A program made the translations under genes and the position numbers. Below are positions 1 through 8,510 of a DNA stretch of 64,000 bases, piece by piece; the first letter of the stretch is position 1; every line of letters starts with the position of its first letter. The stretch comes from Paenibacillus sp. FSL R5-0345 (lineage in GTDB: Bacteria; Bacillota; Bacilli; Paenibacillales; Paenibacillaceae). Location of the stretch: the NCBI RefSeq assembly GCF_000758585.1, contig NZ_CP009281.1, forward strand, positions 5,890,001 to 5,954,000. Reading direction: 5' to 3'. Below the pieces are notes generated by a model. That model had not been told where the DNA came from. It did not search any database and saw nothing but the letters and a program-made list of their open reading frames with translations.

Positions 1-2376
1 TACAGAAGCAGCAGCTTCTATCACTGCAGGTTGCCTACTATAATTTCCTTTAACCGGCAAATACATAGTAAAGGTACTACCTTGGCCCTCACGGGATTCC
101 AGCACAATGGCTCCGCCCATTAAACGTGCTAACTCACGGCTGATGGACAAGCCTAAGCCTGTCCCCCCAAACTTACGACTGGTTGTTCCATCCACCTGTT
201 GGAAGGCTTCAAACACGATATCGGTTTTGTCCGCCGGAATACCAATTCCGCTATCCTTCACAGCAATAGCAATATAGTCAGCTTCTCCTGGCAGATCTAG
301 CGGAATAAGATTATCATCTGCTTGGCTAACAGAGAACTCAATAAATCCTTCCATAGTAAACTTAAAAGCATTAGAAAGCAGATTTCTTAGCACCTGCTTC
401 AACCGATGACCATCGGCAATAACGCTATCTGGCAGCGGCTCGTTAAAGGTAATCCGTAAGGAAAGACCTTTTTTAAGTGCTTGCGGAGCAAAATTCTGCT
501 TCACAAAGCTCTTCAGCTCAGTCAATTTAATTTCTTCTTGGTTTAGTTCCATTTTGCCTGCATCAACCTTGGACAAGTCCAAAATCTCGTCAATCATCTT
601 CAGCAAGTCCGCACCTGACATATAGATCGTATGCGCAAATTCAACCTGCTTCTCTGACAAGTTGCCATCCTTATTCTCCGTAAGTAGCTGGGATAGGATC
701 AAGAGACTGTTGAGCGGAGTTCGCAATTCATGGGACATGTTCGCCAAGAACTCAGATTTATATTTACTAGTAACGGATAATTGCTTAGCCTGTTTCTCTA
801 ATTGAATTTTTGCATGCTCAATCTCATCTTTCTTCTCTTCTACCTCTTGTACCTGTTCCTCTAAAGCACGGGTCTTGGCAATAAGTTCTGTATTATAATG
901 CTCCAGTTCTTCCTGCTGACGCTGAAGCAGTTCTTCCGAGCGTTTAAGCGCATCTGTCTGCTCCTCCAAATTCTCATTGGAACGGCGCAATTCCTCTTGC
1001 TGAGTCTGTAATTCCTCGGATTGACACTGTAGCTCTTCCGTAAGTGCTTGGGAATCACGTAACAATTTCTCCACGATCAAACGGCGGCTAATATTATTAA
1101 AAATAATACTTAAATTATTTGCGAGCTGTTGCAGCAAATCATTTTCCAAGCTGCTAAAAGGCTGGAATGAAGCAAATTCTACTACGCCAAGCAGTTCGTC
1201 TTCAAATATAAGCGGATGGATAGAAATATATCCAGGCTGTGCATCCACGAATCCGGACTTAACAGATGAATAGTCTTCCGGGGCCTTCTCCAGTCTGATC
1301 GGGTGCATATCGAGCGCACTTTGACCTACGAGCCCTTCTCCAATCACAAAACCGTCCTTAGGTTTCTTATCATTGTCTACTGCATAATATCCACTGCTTC
1401 GTAAAAAATCAGGACGATTGGCATCTTTTAAATATACAGCTCCGAACTGTGCTCCCAGCACAGGGGTAAACTCATTGATGAAGGTCTGTGAGACCTGGTC
1501 TAAGGAGCTAACACCTCGCAATAGTTCCGTCACCCGAGCAACATTCGCATTCAGCCAGGATTGGTCATTCTGCGCTTGCGCATAGGCCTGTTCCATTTGC
1601 TGCTTCTGTTCAAGATCTAAAGCCATCTTTTTAAAGACAAGAGCAACCTCACCAATTTCATCTTTAGTAGTAACCTTTATGCGCCGTATGGCCCTCACCT
1701 TACCGTTGCCAAAGCTGGTAATCATCATCGAAACGACATTAAGCCCCCGAGTGATGCTTGGGATGATCCATAGAACTACTCCAAGTCCGAGAAGTAAGCC
1801 CATAATCATCATTAGAACTACCATCTGAGTCGAACTTTTATAAGCTTCGTTGGCCTTCGTACTCTCTTCATTCATAATAAAAGCATTATAATCAGAGAGA
1901 CTGTTCAGAGCGTTTAACACGGCATTCTGAATCGCTTGTCCCTCTGTGTTGGAATACGTGCTAGCATTCTGAAAATAACCAGCCGATAGCAGTTTCAATA
2001 CCTTTTCCTGATAATTTAAATAAGTAGTGTACGCACCATCTATTTGACTGACCATTTGCATTTCTTCAGCGCTAGTCATCGACGCTTTTATTTTCTCGTA
2101 GTGCTCATTCGCTTTAGTAATCTTTTTACCAATCTCATTCTTTTGAGATTCTACCGATGATGCATCGGCACTTAACATGGTCGTGGTCAATATTCGTGCC
2201 ATATCATTGACTTCTCCACGCATCCCCGAAGAAGACCGCCCCTTCATATATCTATCCTGATATCCTTCCAGTTGGTTATTCATATAATTTAAGCGGTCGT
2301 ATCCTATCATCGTAAGTGCAAGCATAATCGCTAACATGGCACTGAAGCCAATTAAGAGTTTAGCCTTTATCTTCAT
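1..2376 (-). CDS. Membrane sensor histidine kinase, GAF-containing (C-terminus beyond window)
   Basis: This is a 792-codon open frame that starts at ATG 2376 and runs off the left window edge without a stop. The order of parts is: an N-terminal membrane helix (about residues 5-25), an extracellular four-helix-type sensor region, a second helix (about 190-210), HAMP, a GAF domain (about 285-420), and a long Gln/Glu-rich coiled coil (about 430-540). The HisKA H-box is SHELRTP with the phospho-acceptor at His549. An HATPase domain follows with DSGIGI and GTGLGLSI motifs. The start codon overlaps the stop of the upstream response-regulator/phosphatase gene (ATGA), so the two are translationally coupled. 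Family members of this build often carry receiver domains at the C-terminus, which would lie outside the window. The ligand cannot be told from sequence. Confidence 0.9.
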   Translation of the reverse strand, partial: MKIKAKLLIGFSAMLAIMLALTMIGYDRLNYMNNQLEGYQDRYMKGRSSSGMRGEVNDMARILTTTMLSADASSVESQKNEIGKKITKANEHYEKIKASMTSAEEMQMVSQIDGAYTTYLNYQEKVLKLLSAGYFQNASTYSNTEGQAIQNAVLNALNSLSDYNAFIMNEESTKANEAYKSSTQMVVLMMIMGLLLGLGVVLWIIPSITRGLNVVSMMITSFGNGKVRAIRRIKVTTKDEIGEVALVFKKMALDLEQKQQMEQAYAQAQNDQSWLNANVARVTELLRGVSSLDQVSQTFINEFTPVLGAQFGAVYLKDANRPDFLRSSGYYAVDNDKKPKDGFVIGEGLVGQSALDMHPIRLEKAPEDYSSVKSGFVDAQPGYISIHPLIFEDELLGVVEFASFQPFSSLENDLLQQLANNLSIIFNNISRRLIVEKLLRDSQALTEELQCQSEELQTQQEELRRSNENLEEQTDALKRSEELLQRQQEELEHYNTELIAKTRALEEQVQEVEEKKDEIEHAKIQLEKQAKQLSVTSKYKSEFLANMSHELRTPLNSLLILSQLLTENKDGNLSEKQVEFAHTIYMSGADLLKMIDEILDLSKVDAGKMELNQEEIKLTELKSFVKQNFAPQALKKGLSLRITFNEPLPDSVIADGHRLKQVLRNLLSNAFKFTMEGFIEFSVSQADDNLIPLDLPGEADYIAIAVKDSGIGIPADKTDIVFEAFQQVDGTTSRKFGGTGLGLSISRELARLMGGAIVLESREGQGSTFTMYLPVKGNYSRQPAVIEAAASV

Positions 2377-3548
2377 CCTCTATCTGTTCCCTTCTTCAGT
2401 GAGATCCACACAATACACTTATCATCATCACGCTCTTTAGGAACCTCAACATTGAAAAAAGCAGCTCGAATAGCTTCTTCATTCCACTCATGTTCAACAT
2501 TTAAATGTTGAATCATAAACTTCAACTGCTCTTCTTGTTCGCCCTCAACCAGTTCCAATAGACCATCTGTATAAAGAACTAGATGCCCTTCATCTTCATA
2601 GGTTAAGCTCTGTGGCTGAATATCAATCCGTTCAAACAGACCTACCGGGTGACAGTTACTTTCCAGCATGACTGGAGTCTTAGCCACACCTTCGAAAAAC
2701 AGCGCAGGTGGATGCCCGGCGTTGACGTAGTCAATACGTTTCATACGGGTATCTATCACGAGATAAATAGTCGTAAAGTAGTATTGAATCAACTTTTTTT
2801 CAATATACAGCTGATTAAACCTTCGATTGAGCTCCTGAATAACCTTTTCCGGTTCTACATACGTAGTTACCGTGTCCTTTAAAACAGATGCAAGAAACAT
2901 ACAAAAAAGTGATGACGATATTCCGTGTCCCATAATGTCCAGCAGAATCACGCCATATCGGCCATCACCAAGGGGGTACCATGCGTATAAATCACCGGCA
3001 AGCTCAGAGGATGGCTGATAGATGGCATTGACCTCAAAATTCTCTTCCTGAAGCGGTAAGCTCAACACAGCATTCTGAACAAGTGCGGCCAGTCTCAATT
3101 CTTCCTGAATACGCTGATCCCGTTCCTTATGCCAATCTTTCTCTCGCTTCAACCGGAGCGCAAGCCGAATTCGGGCCATGAGCTCCACTTTGTTAATCGG
3201 TTTCGTAACATAATCTACTGCACCTGCATCCAGTGCCTCAGCCAGCTTCTTGGAATCACCAACTGCTGTAACCATTATTATTGGAATATCCTTAAGATGT
3301 TCGTATTGCTGTACAACACGACATGCCTCGATTCCATCCATTTCCGGCATCATCATATCCAGTAAAATCAGATCGATATCTGACATCCGAGGACGTCCAT
3401 CTTCACTAACAGTACCGATTCCCAGCCGTGTAAGCATCTCTTTTGCAGAGGATGCAGTTACGAAATTTCGGTAATCTTCTTTTTTCAGGATTTCACGGAT
3501 AATGATAACATTAGTCGGATTGTCATCTACGATTAAGATTCTCATCAT
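2373..3548 (-). CDS. Response regulator fused to PPM/SpoIIE-type serine phosphatase (RsbU/RsbP-like output)
   Basis: The 391-residue protein has an N-terminal receiver domain (acidic pair near residues 8-9, phospho-acceptor Asp about 64 in LLDMMMPEMDG, Lys in YVTKPI). A short helical linker leads to a C-terminal PPM phosphatase domain. The metal-binding motifs are intact (GDLY, DIMGHG, GHPPALFF, LYTDGLLE), so it should be active. Phosphatases of this type dephosphorylate anti-anti-sigma proteins in general-stress partner-switching cascades. Here phosphorylation of the receiver would gate that activity; this is inference from family. The frame can be extended to a TTG at 3563, but GAGGTGA sits just before the ATGATG at 3548/3545, so an ATG start is preferred. 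Its stop overlaps the start of the kinase gene. Confidence 0.88.
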   Translation of the reverse strand: MMRILIVDDNPTNVIIIREILKKEDYRNFVTASSAKEMLTRLGIGTVSEDGRPRMSDIDLILLDMMMPEMDGIEACRVVQQYEHLKDIPIIMVTAVGDSKKLAEALDAGAVDYVTKPINKVELMARIRLALRLKREKDWHKERDQRIQEELRLAALVQNAVLSLPLQEENFEVNAIYQPSSELAGDLYAWYPLGDGRYGVILLDIMGHGISSSLFCMFLASVLKDTVTTYVEPEKVIQELNRRFNQLYIEKKLIQYYFTTIYLVIDTRMKRIDYVNAGHPPALFFEGVAKTPVMLESNCHPVGLFERIDIQPQSLTYEDEGHLVLYTDGLLELVEGEQEEQLKFMIQHLNVEHEWNEEAIRAAFFNVEVPKERDDDKCIVWISLKKGTDRG

Positions 3549-3682
3549 CTTCACCTCACACAAATTGTATTACGACCGTAAAATTCTGCGACTCATTACC
3601 TATATCATACGCTATTTAAAACCGTTATATCTATTTTTATAATATGTAAATATAGTAATAGGTTCATTTACGTGTTCAGCAA

Positions 3683-3726
3683 AGTAACCTCCCGAACCAC
3701 TACACCTAGTGGTTCGGGAGGTTACT
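3683..3726 (-). terminator. Perfect 19-bp hairpin, probable terminator
   Basis: A perfect 19-bp inverted repeat with a 6-nt loop lies between the secreted-protein gene (3781-4305) and the response regulator. The T-tract is short (TTT) on the minus strand, so it may be a weak terminator or a processing or stability hairpin. Confidence 0.6.
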
Positions 3727-3780
3727 CTATGGTAAAGACAGCCGCTGATTATTAACCAAAATGATCAAAAGTGAAACACA

Positions 3781-4305
3781 TTAAGAAGAAATACTATCAA
3801 ATAAATCGATACCTTCGAATTCACCTGCCAAATTTCGATATATTTTGAGCGCATTATTTCCTCTCATATATACGTCACCATCTTCAGCTATAAAATACGG
3901 TTTCCCCAAGGTTGATTGCACATTATCCTTCACGGGATCAATTCCTACCCCATCTACCTGCAGACCGAACTGCTGCGCTTGAGAAGGTGAGACATGCACA
4001 TATAATACAAAGCCCTCGCCAACACCGACTGTCACATCTGTGTAGTGGTACTCCACTGTCCCTTGCAATGGATCATTTGTTACCGTAAGGGGATTCCCCT
4101 TGCTCAGAAGCAGTTCTTCCTTTGTGGCATATAAAGAGACTCCTTGCAGTGAATCAAACCGATTTATAGAAGGGCTGGATTCTGCAATATGCTCAAAGGC
4201 CAGAACAGACTTAGGCTGTTCAATAAATGTTGAGATAGGTGTCAACTGTGGAGACGCATCAAAGTATGGGGAAAGAAGACTAAACAAAAGAATGATAATG
4301 TTCAT
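3781..4305 (-). CDS. Hypothetical exported protein
   Basis: The 174-residue protein begins with a short hydrophobic N-terminal helix, which may be a signal peptide or anchor, and has no cytoplasmic domain that I recognise. The rest is rich in beta-type segments. It contains a pattern of a Leu-rich 'YATKEELLLSKG' stretch followed by HYTDVTVGVGEGFVLYVHV and a C-terminal 'STLGKPYFIAEDGDVY' segment. This resembles small secreted Bacillales proteins of unknown function that are built around a repeated strand-turn unit. It sits 60 nt downstream of the DUF948 gene on the same strand and ends before a strong hairpin, so the two may be co-transcribed. AGGTGGG precedes the ATG. Confidence 0.65.
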   Translation of the reverse strand: MNIIILLFSLLSPYFDASPQLTPISTFIEQPKSVLAFEHIAESSPSINRFDSLQGVSLYATKEELLLSKGNPLTVTNDPLQGTVEYHYTDVTVGVGEGFVLYVHVSPSQAQQFGLQVDGVGIDPVKDNVQSTLGKPYFIAEDGDVYMRGNNALKIYRNLAGEFEGIDLFDSISS

Positions 4306-4365
4306 GTTGTTATCCCACCTTTCTTATCTGCAGCCGCCATTTACAGAAGACTTGCTGCCTTAAGT

Positions 4366-4872
4366 TTAATGACGGAATTTTTTCCAAAGAGTTGCAGCTA
4401 CATCTACACCTTTTAACACAGTAGCTATTTTCCCCGGTGCTTTCTCGGCATTAACAGCATCATAGGAGTTAACCGTACGTTCCTCGGCTGCAGTCAGTGG
4501 AACTTCTTTTACGGATACTCCCTTACGCTTCTCCCTCAGTTCATGCGATTTACGATATCTCTCAATCACAGTTACTGAGACTTGCTTAACGGTTAAGGTT
4601 AACTCATTCATAACTTCTCCCAAATTCTTCACAGAATCTATGACAGGATCAATCTTCTGAATTTTATTCTGTACATCAGCGGTAATTTCATTGGCATGTC
4701 TGACTGTAGTCTTCACTTCATAAGTCAGTTCATCCATCGTCTTCTGCACTTCCACCAAGGTCTGGCTTACTTTGTCGAGAGATTGCTTCGCTGACTGCAA
4801 AGTCTTAATTAGAAAGAAAACAAGTATTGCAAATGCGATAGCAACGAGAGCTACACTAAGTTCAATAATCAT
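4366..4872 (-). CDS. DUF948 (YtxG-like) membrane-anchored coiled-coil protein
   Basis: The 168-residue protein has one N-terminal membrane helix (IIELSVALVAIAFAILVFFL) followed by a long heptad-rich helical region of repeated hydrophobic/Lys/Glu/Asn residues. This is the layout of the DUF948 family, which includes the general-stress protein YtxG of Bacillus. Two in-frame ATGs at 4878 and 4872 follow GGAAGGGG. The second has the normal 8-nt spacing and is chosen. The C-terminal 50 residues are basic and Ala-rich and probably cytoplasmic. The exact role of the family is unknown. It lies upstream of, and probably in one transcript with, the exported protein gene at 3781-4305. Confidence 0.8.
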   Translation of the reverse strand: MIIELSVALVAIAFAILVFFLIKTLQSAKQSLDKVSQTLVEVQKTMDELTYEVKTTVRHANEITADVQNKIQKIDPVIDSVKNLGEVMNELTLTVKQVSVTVIERYRKSHELREKRKGVSVKEVPLTAAEERTVNSYDAVNAEKAPGKIATVLKGVDVAATLWKKFRH

Positions 4873-5061
4873 ATTCATAACCCCTTCCAAATCTCATAAA
4901 TAGCGGCTTTTCAGCCTTGTATACTGCATAGTTACCCCTAGTACCATAGGCCGAAACATTCTGTCGAGCGTTGTCAAAACTCCCTTCTCCCCTTTGTTTC
5001 AGAATCAAAGTCCCCGTTTATACAATGACTACAAATACAAAAAAAGGATAGGTGATATGTA

Positions 5062-5229
5062 ATGTTAAAATGGTCCGCAATTCTACTAGTTGTAGCTGTA
5101 ATCGCTGGTATATTTGGTTTCTTTAATCTTGTAGCAGCCGCTGCAGGTCTTGCAAAGATACTATTCTTCGTCTTCTTGGTTCTGTTTGTTGTTTCCCTCT
5201 TCACGGGACGCAGAGGTCGATCGATGTAG
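5062..5229 (+). CDS. DUF1328 small membrane protein
   Basis: This 55-residue frame has AGGTGA six bases before the ATG. It encodes two hydrophobic helices (MLKWSAILLVVAVIAGIFGF and an AKILFFVFLVLFVVSLF segment) joined by a small-residue turn (NLVAAAAGL) and ends in a basic tail GRRGRSM. This matches the YtjA-like DUF1328 family of about 55-60 residues found next to stress genes in many bacteria. Function is unknown. It is divergent from the DUF948 gene, so the 190-nt gap between them probably carries both promoters. Confidence 0.8.
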   Translation: MLKWSAILLVVAVIAGIFGFFNLVAAAAGLAKILFFVFLVLFVVSLFTGRRGRSM

Positions 5230-5355
5230 CCTCCTCCCATAAGTATCCATATATCTTATTCATCATGCAGAAAGTATAGGTCATTCGCACACAGATGTCA
5301 CTTGAGAAAATAATAAAAATTTATGAATCTGGTTCATAATAAGGAGGAACTAAAC

Positions 5356-5730
5356 ATGAAAAAATTCGCCAGCATTACACTAGCCTTAGGACTTATGGCT
5401 TCAATAGCCGCTACTGCATCAGCCGCTGAGGTAACAGGTACAACTACAGACGCTACGACAGTTAATGGAAGCACTTACACTAATACTTTCGAAACGATCA
5501 TTACGCCATCGGATATTACTCCAGCAACACCACAAATTGTTCTGACCGAAAAAACAGCCTTCCACTTTTCAGTCGGCAGTATGATTCCCGCAGGCTGGCT
5601 TAGCCCTCAAATGCTTGACACTACAGGTGAAGTGATTACGGATACTTGGGGCAATGAATGGAGAGAAATTTATACTTGGCTAGGAAAAGCGTGGGTTAAG
5701 GTTCCTGTGGCTGCCAATGTAATTATGTAA
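5356..5730 (+). CDS. Small secreted protein of unknown function
   Basis: The 124-residue protein has a clear signal peptide (MKKFASITLALGLMASIAAT, cleavage likely after ASA) followed by a Thr-rich segment. A more conserved-looking C-terminal half contains several Trp residues (TDTWGNEWREIYTWLGKAW). The frame opens upstream at 5323, but AAGGAGG at 5341 lies exactly in front of ATG 5356. No family is recognised. The mature protein has no Cys and no lipobox, so it should be released or wall-associated. A structured repeat and a strong terminator follow directly. Confidence 0.7.
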   Translation: MKKFASITLALGLMASIAATASAAEVTGTTTDATTVNGSTYTNTFETIITPSDITPATPQIVLTEKTAFHFSVGSMIPAGWLSPQMLDTTGEVITDTWGNEWREIYTWLGKAWVKVPVAANVIM

Positions 5731-5754
5731 TTAGCTCCGAAAAGCTGATAACAA

Positions 5755-5850
5755 GCATAAACGCCTTCGGCGTCCCTATAAGGACGGCAAGTGTTTATGC
5801 GAGAAATATAAGGATAATTTATAGCACGGAACGTATAAATCCTTATATTT
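5755..5850 (+). repeat. 96-bp double-hairpin dispersed repeat, copy 1
   Basis: This copy is made of two adjacent hairpins. Hairpin 1 (5755-5800) pairs GCATAAAC with GTTTATGC around an inner GTCC/GGAC stem. Hairpin 2 (5804-5850) pairs AAATATAAGGA with TCCTTATATTT, with an inner TTTATA/TATAAA stem and a 10-nt loop. A second full copy of exactly the same length is at 31045-31140 and a half copy at 27575-27617. Orientation on + is arbitrary. Confidence 0.8.
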
Positions 5851-5853
5851 ACC

Positions 5854-5901
5854 AAAAGATACCCCCTCAGTAGATATGATTCTACTGAGGGGGTATCTTT
5901 T
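5854..5901. terminator. Bidirectional intrinsic terminator
   Basis: A perfect 21-bp inverted repeat (AAAAGATACCCCCTCAGTAGA and its complement, loop TATGAT) with A-run and T-run flanks separates the convergent genes 5356-5730 (+) and 5969-7048 (-). Confidence 0.9.
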
Positions 5902-5968
5902 GCACTTACGCCGCCTTTGTTCACCCGTCACAAACATGCGATGCTGCCGCTTCTGTGTACCTATATAA

Positions 5969-7048
5969 TTATCGGATGACCGATCCCCCAAAGAGGAAAC
6001 GATTCGTCCAAGAAGCGCTTAACTGATCTACTTTTACCCCGCCTGAAGCTACGGAATACGTATGAATAATTTGTCCATCTCCCAGATACATAGCAACATG
6101 TGATATTCTAGCCTTGGATTTATCAATCCCTGCATAAGCTGAAGCAGAATTCCCTTTATAATCCATGAAGAACATTAGATCACCGCGTTTTAAACCTGAG
6201 GTAGACGTAACCACCGTACTGTTTGATTTCACCCAATCTCCCTGTTGACGAGAATCAGCAGGTAGTTTCAAATTCAGAGCATCCATGAAAATTTGGCGAA
6301 TAAAATCAGAACAATCGAAGGTACTTGTATCATTTCTGCTAGATCCAAACTCATAAGGTGTACCAAGATAGCCCATCCCTGCTGAGATTACACTCTCGAT
6401 TTGGGCCGAAGCCCCAGGTGTCGAAATAGGTGGTGCTGGTGGTACCGATGGTGTTGGTGTCGGCGTTACCGTCCCAGTCCCCCCGTTACCAGCAAACGAA
6501 ATATATTGATCACTTGAACTTATATATCCAATGCTACCATCAGAGGTTTGAATTTGATACCAGTAGCTGTTCGGCTCTGCCAGAAGTTGTACTTGTTCCC
6601 CCTTCTTCAGAAGTCTCAGTACTTTTCCGCTTGTAGAAGGAGTAGTTCGAAGATTCACTCCGTACTTAATAGTTCCCGTTTGTGCTGATGGTGCAGTTGG
6701 TGTACCTACTGAAGATGAATTTACGCTGATATACTTATCATCCGTGCTTGTGTAACCTACGGATCCATCTGCTGTCTTCACTTGATACCAATAGTTATTC
6801 GGTTTTGCCACAATCTGCACTTGATCGCCCTTTTGCAAATACTTCACTACTTCTCCACTTGTAGAAGGTGTGCTGCGAAGGCGAACACTTGCCTCGATGA
6901 CCGCGGTTTGACCGGCTGCTGCCGCCATAACTGAATTTGATGGACTTGAGGCTGCTGCTGCATTTCCAGGAGCAGATACTCCTAAACCTGCAACAATTGC
7001 AGCTGAAACCAACAAGGATGCTGTTAATTGCTTATGTGATTTAATCAT
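5969..7048 (-). CDS. Secreted SH3b-SH3b-NlpC/P60 cell-wall hydrolase
   Basis: The 359-residue protein has a signal peptide (basic start IKSHKQ, hydrophobic core, Ala-rich cleavage region). Two bacterial SH3 domains follow (about residues 45-105 and 125-185), each with the paired 'LRSTPSTSGEVVKYLQKGD' / 'YWYQVKTADGSVGY' type motifs. After a Pro/Thr linker comes a C-terminal NlpC/P60 peptidase. The catalytic Cys is Cys246 in FDCSDFI and the His is in ISHVAMYLGDG, so the enzyme looks active. Such proteins cleave gamma-D-Glu/diamino-acid links in peptidoglycan stem peptides. The frame extends to 7066, but GGGGGAACGT precedes ATG 7048. Confidence 0.92.
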   Translation of the reverse strand: MIKSHKQLTASLLVSAAIVAGLGVSAPGNAAAASSPSNSVMAAAAGQTAVIEASVRLRSTPSTSGEVVKYLQKGDQVQIVAKPNNYWYQVKTADGSVGYTSTDDKYISVNSSSVGTPTAPSAQTGTIKYGVNLRTTPSTSGKVLRLLKKGEQVQLLAEPNSYWYQIQTSDGSIGYISSSDQYISFAGNGGTGTVTPTPTPSVPPAPPISTPGASAQIESVISAGMGYLGTPYEFGSSRNDTSTFDCSDFIRQIFMDALNLKLPADSRQQGDWVKSNSTVVTSTSGLKRGDLMFFMDYKGNSASAYAGIDKSKARISHVAMYLGDGQIIHTYSVASGGVKVDQLSASWTNRFLFGGSVIR

Positions 7049-7111
7049 ACGTTCCCCCAATACCATGATGAGATTTCAACAAAGGTGTGTACTACATTCC
7101 TTTATGCCCTC

Positions 7112-7149
7112 ATTATAGGCTTGCCCGGGATTTGGAACATGCTCCAAAT
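7112..7149 (-). promoter_or_regulatory. Candidate promoter with overlapping near-palindrome
   Basis: On the minus strand a consensus TATAAT (7117-7112) lies about 65 nt before the NlpC/P60 start. The position 17 nt upstream of it is only a weak -35 (ATGTTC). That weak -35 is embedded in an 18-of-20 palindrome (ATTTGGAACATGCTCCAAAT, 7130-7149), which is where an operator would sit. Repressor or activator identity is unknown. Confidence 0.4.
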
Positions 7150-7248
7150 TGCACATATAATCATGCCACTTTATGGTAAAATACAGGACTAAAGTCTTGA
7201 ATCCTCCTTAAATATGTTTGTTTCTTCCTTAAATTAGCATTTTTAAGT

Positions 7249-8118
7249 TTAATCTTTAGGTTCCACATGCACCTGCACATTCATAATATTATGCAGCTTG
7301 CTCATTCTCTCTTCGATGGAATCACTGATTTTATGACCCTCTACCACTGTAATATTTGCGTCAACCTCCACTACAACATCCACGTGCACATGGTTCCCAT
7401 GCACCCGTGCCTTTACATCTTTAATTCCCTCTACTCCCGGTGTACGAGCGATCGTACTGCGGAGATCCATCAACCGATCTTCATCAAAGCCATCCGTAAG
7501 CCGATAAGTTGAGTCACGGAAAATATCCCATGCTGTCTTTAAGATAATCAGACCGACAACTACGGCTGCCGCAGAATCAATCCATGGCAGTCCGAACTGA
7601 GCACCCACAATTCCAACAGCAGCCCCAACACTAACCATAGCATCCGAAAAATTATCTTTTGCCGCTGCCATTAGTGCGCTACTATTTATCTGCTTAGCCA
7701 GCCTTTTGTTGTATATGTATACTCCCATCATTGCCACTGCACACACTAAAGCCACACCCGCAGACCATAGCTGCGGCGTTTCTTTTGCACGATCGAAAAA
7801 AGAACGCACCGCCTCCACAATGACCTGAATACCTACTACCGCCATAATAAAAGAGGCCAACAATGCAGCTACTGTCTCTGCCCGAAAATGTCCATAAGCA
7901 TGGTCAGAGTCAGGAGGCTTTCTCGAAATCCGCAGACCAACCAATACGGCTGCCGATGCCACGATGTCAGTTAAATTATTGACCCCGTCCGCGACCAATG
8001 CATTAGAGGCGAATAGATAACCGCTAATCAGTTTGAATGTCGATAAAATGAGGTAAGCCGCTATGCTAACCCAAGCTCCACGCTCGCCTTTACGTATATC
8101 TTCGTAAATATCAACCAT
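7249..8118 (-). CDS. Cation diffusion facilitator (CDF) metal exporter, MneS/MneP-like
   Basis: The 289-residue protein has the CDF layout: about six membrane helices, then a cytoplasmic ferredoxin-like C-terminal domain (ending in IMNVQVHVEP). Metal-site motifs are DGVNNLTD in helix 2 and DNFSDAMVS in helix 5, with HAYGHFRAE in the loop between helices 2 and 3. The N-terminus (VDIYEDIRKGERGAWVSIA) closely recalls Bacillus YeaB/MneS, a manganese exporter; the metal here is inference. The frame reaches a TTG at 8166, but GAGGAG with 8-nt spacing precedes ATG 8118. No Mn riboswitch was seen upstream. Confidence 0.88.
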   Translation of the reverse strand: MVDIYEDIRKGERGAWVSIAAYLILSTFKLISGYLFASNALVADGVNNLTDIVASAAVLVGLRISRKPPDSDHAYGHFRAETVAALLASFIMAVVGIQVIVEAVRSFFDRAKETPQLWSAGVALVCAVAMMGVYIYNKRLAKQINSSALMAAAKDNFSDAMVSVGAAVGIVGAQFGLPWIDSAAAVVVGLIILKTAWDIFRDSTYRLTDGFDEDRLMDLRSTIARTPGVEGIKDVKARVHGNHVHVDVVVEVDANITVVEGHKISDSIEERMSKLHNIMNVQVHVEPKD

Positions 8119-8242
8119 TTTGGCTATCTCCTCGTTTTCTGTTTGGTTAGAAAAGAATTCTTTCAATTATTCTTGCCCTTGTAGCAGCATTTAAAAACAA
8201 TTAGAATAAAGTGAAGGACTTGCTTCGAAGGAGGTTATCATA

Positions 8243-8428
8243 ATGAGCGAAAGCAATGAAAAAGGAAAAATCAATTTAGCTGAAGCTATCCGGCAAAAGC
8301 TGGAGCAGAAGAAACAACAATCTTCCTCCAAACCTGGATCAACTTTTCAGGCCGGCTCCGCCAAACCGCTAAAAAGTCAGAATAACAAAAAGCCTAACAA
8401 CCAACGCCGTCGTACCGGCGGATCCTAG
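8243..8428 (+). CDS. Small basic hydrophilic protein
   Basis: The 61-residue frame has a strong ribosome site (GAAGGAGG) and a terminator right after the stop. The protein starts with an amphipathic helix (KINLAEAIRQKLEQKKQQ) and ends in a disordered Ser/Lys/Asn/Arg-rich tail (NNKKPNNQRRRTGG). No membrane segment or known domain is present. The composition would fit nucleic-acid binding, but this is not shown by anything in the sequence. It is divergent from the CDF exporter. Confidence 0.7.
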   Translation: MSESNEKGKINLAEAIRQKLEQKKQQSSSKPGSTFQAGSAKPLKSQNNKKPNNQRRRTGGS

Positions 8429-8443
8429 TACTATCTTATAAAC

Positions 8444-8485
8444 ATAAAAGGCTGCCTATCCCTCAGGGACAACGCAGCCTTTTAT
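8444..8485. terminator. Intrinsic terminator
   Basis: A 12-bp stem (ATAAAAGGCTGC / GCAGCCTTTTAT) lies between the convergent 8243-8428 and 8511-9119 genes. It has A/T flanks on both sides and is probably used from both directions. Confidence 0.85.
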
Positions 8486-8510
8486 GCGTTCGTCTCCCTT
8501 TAAGGATGGG

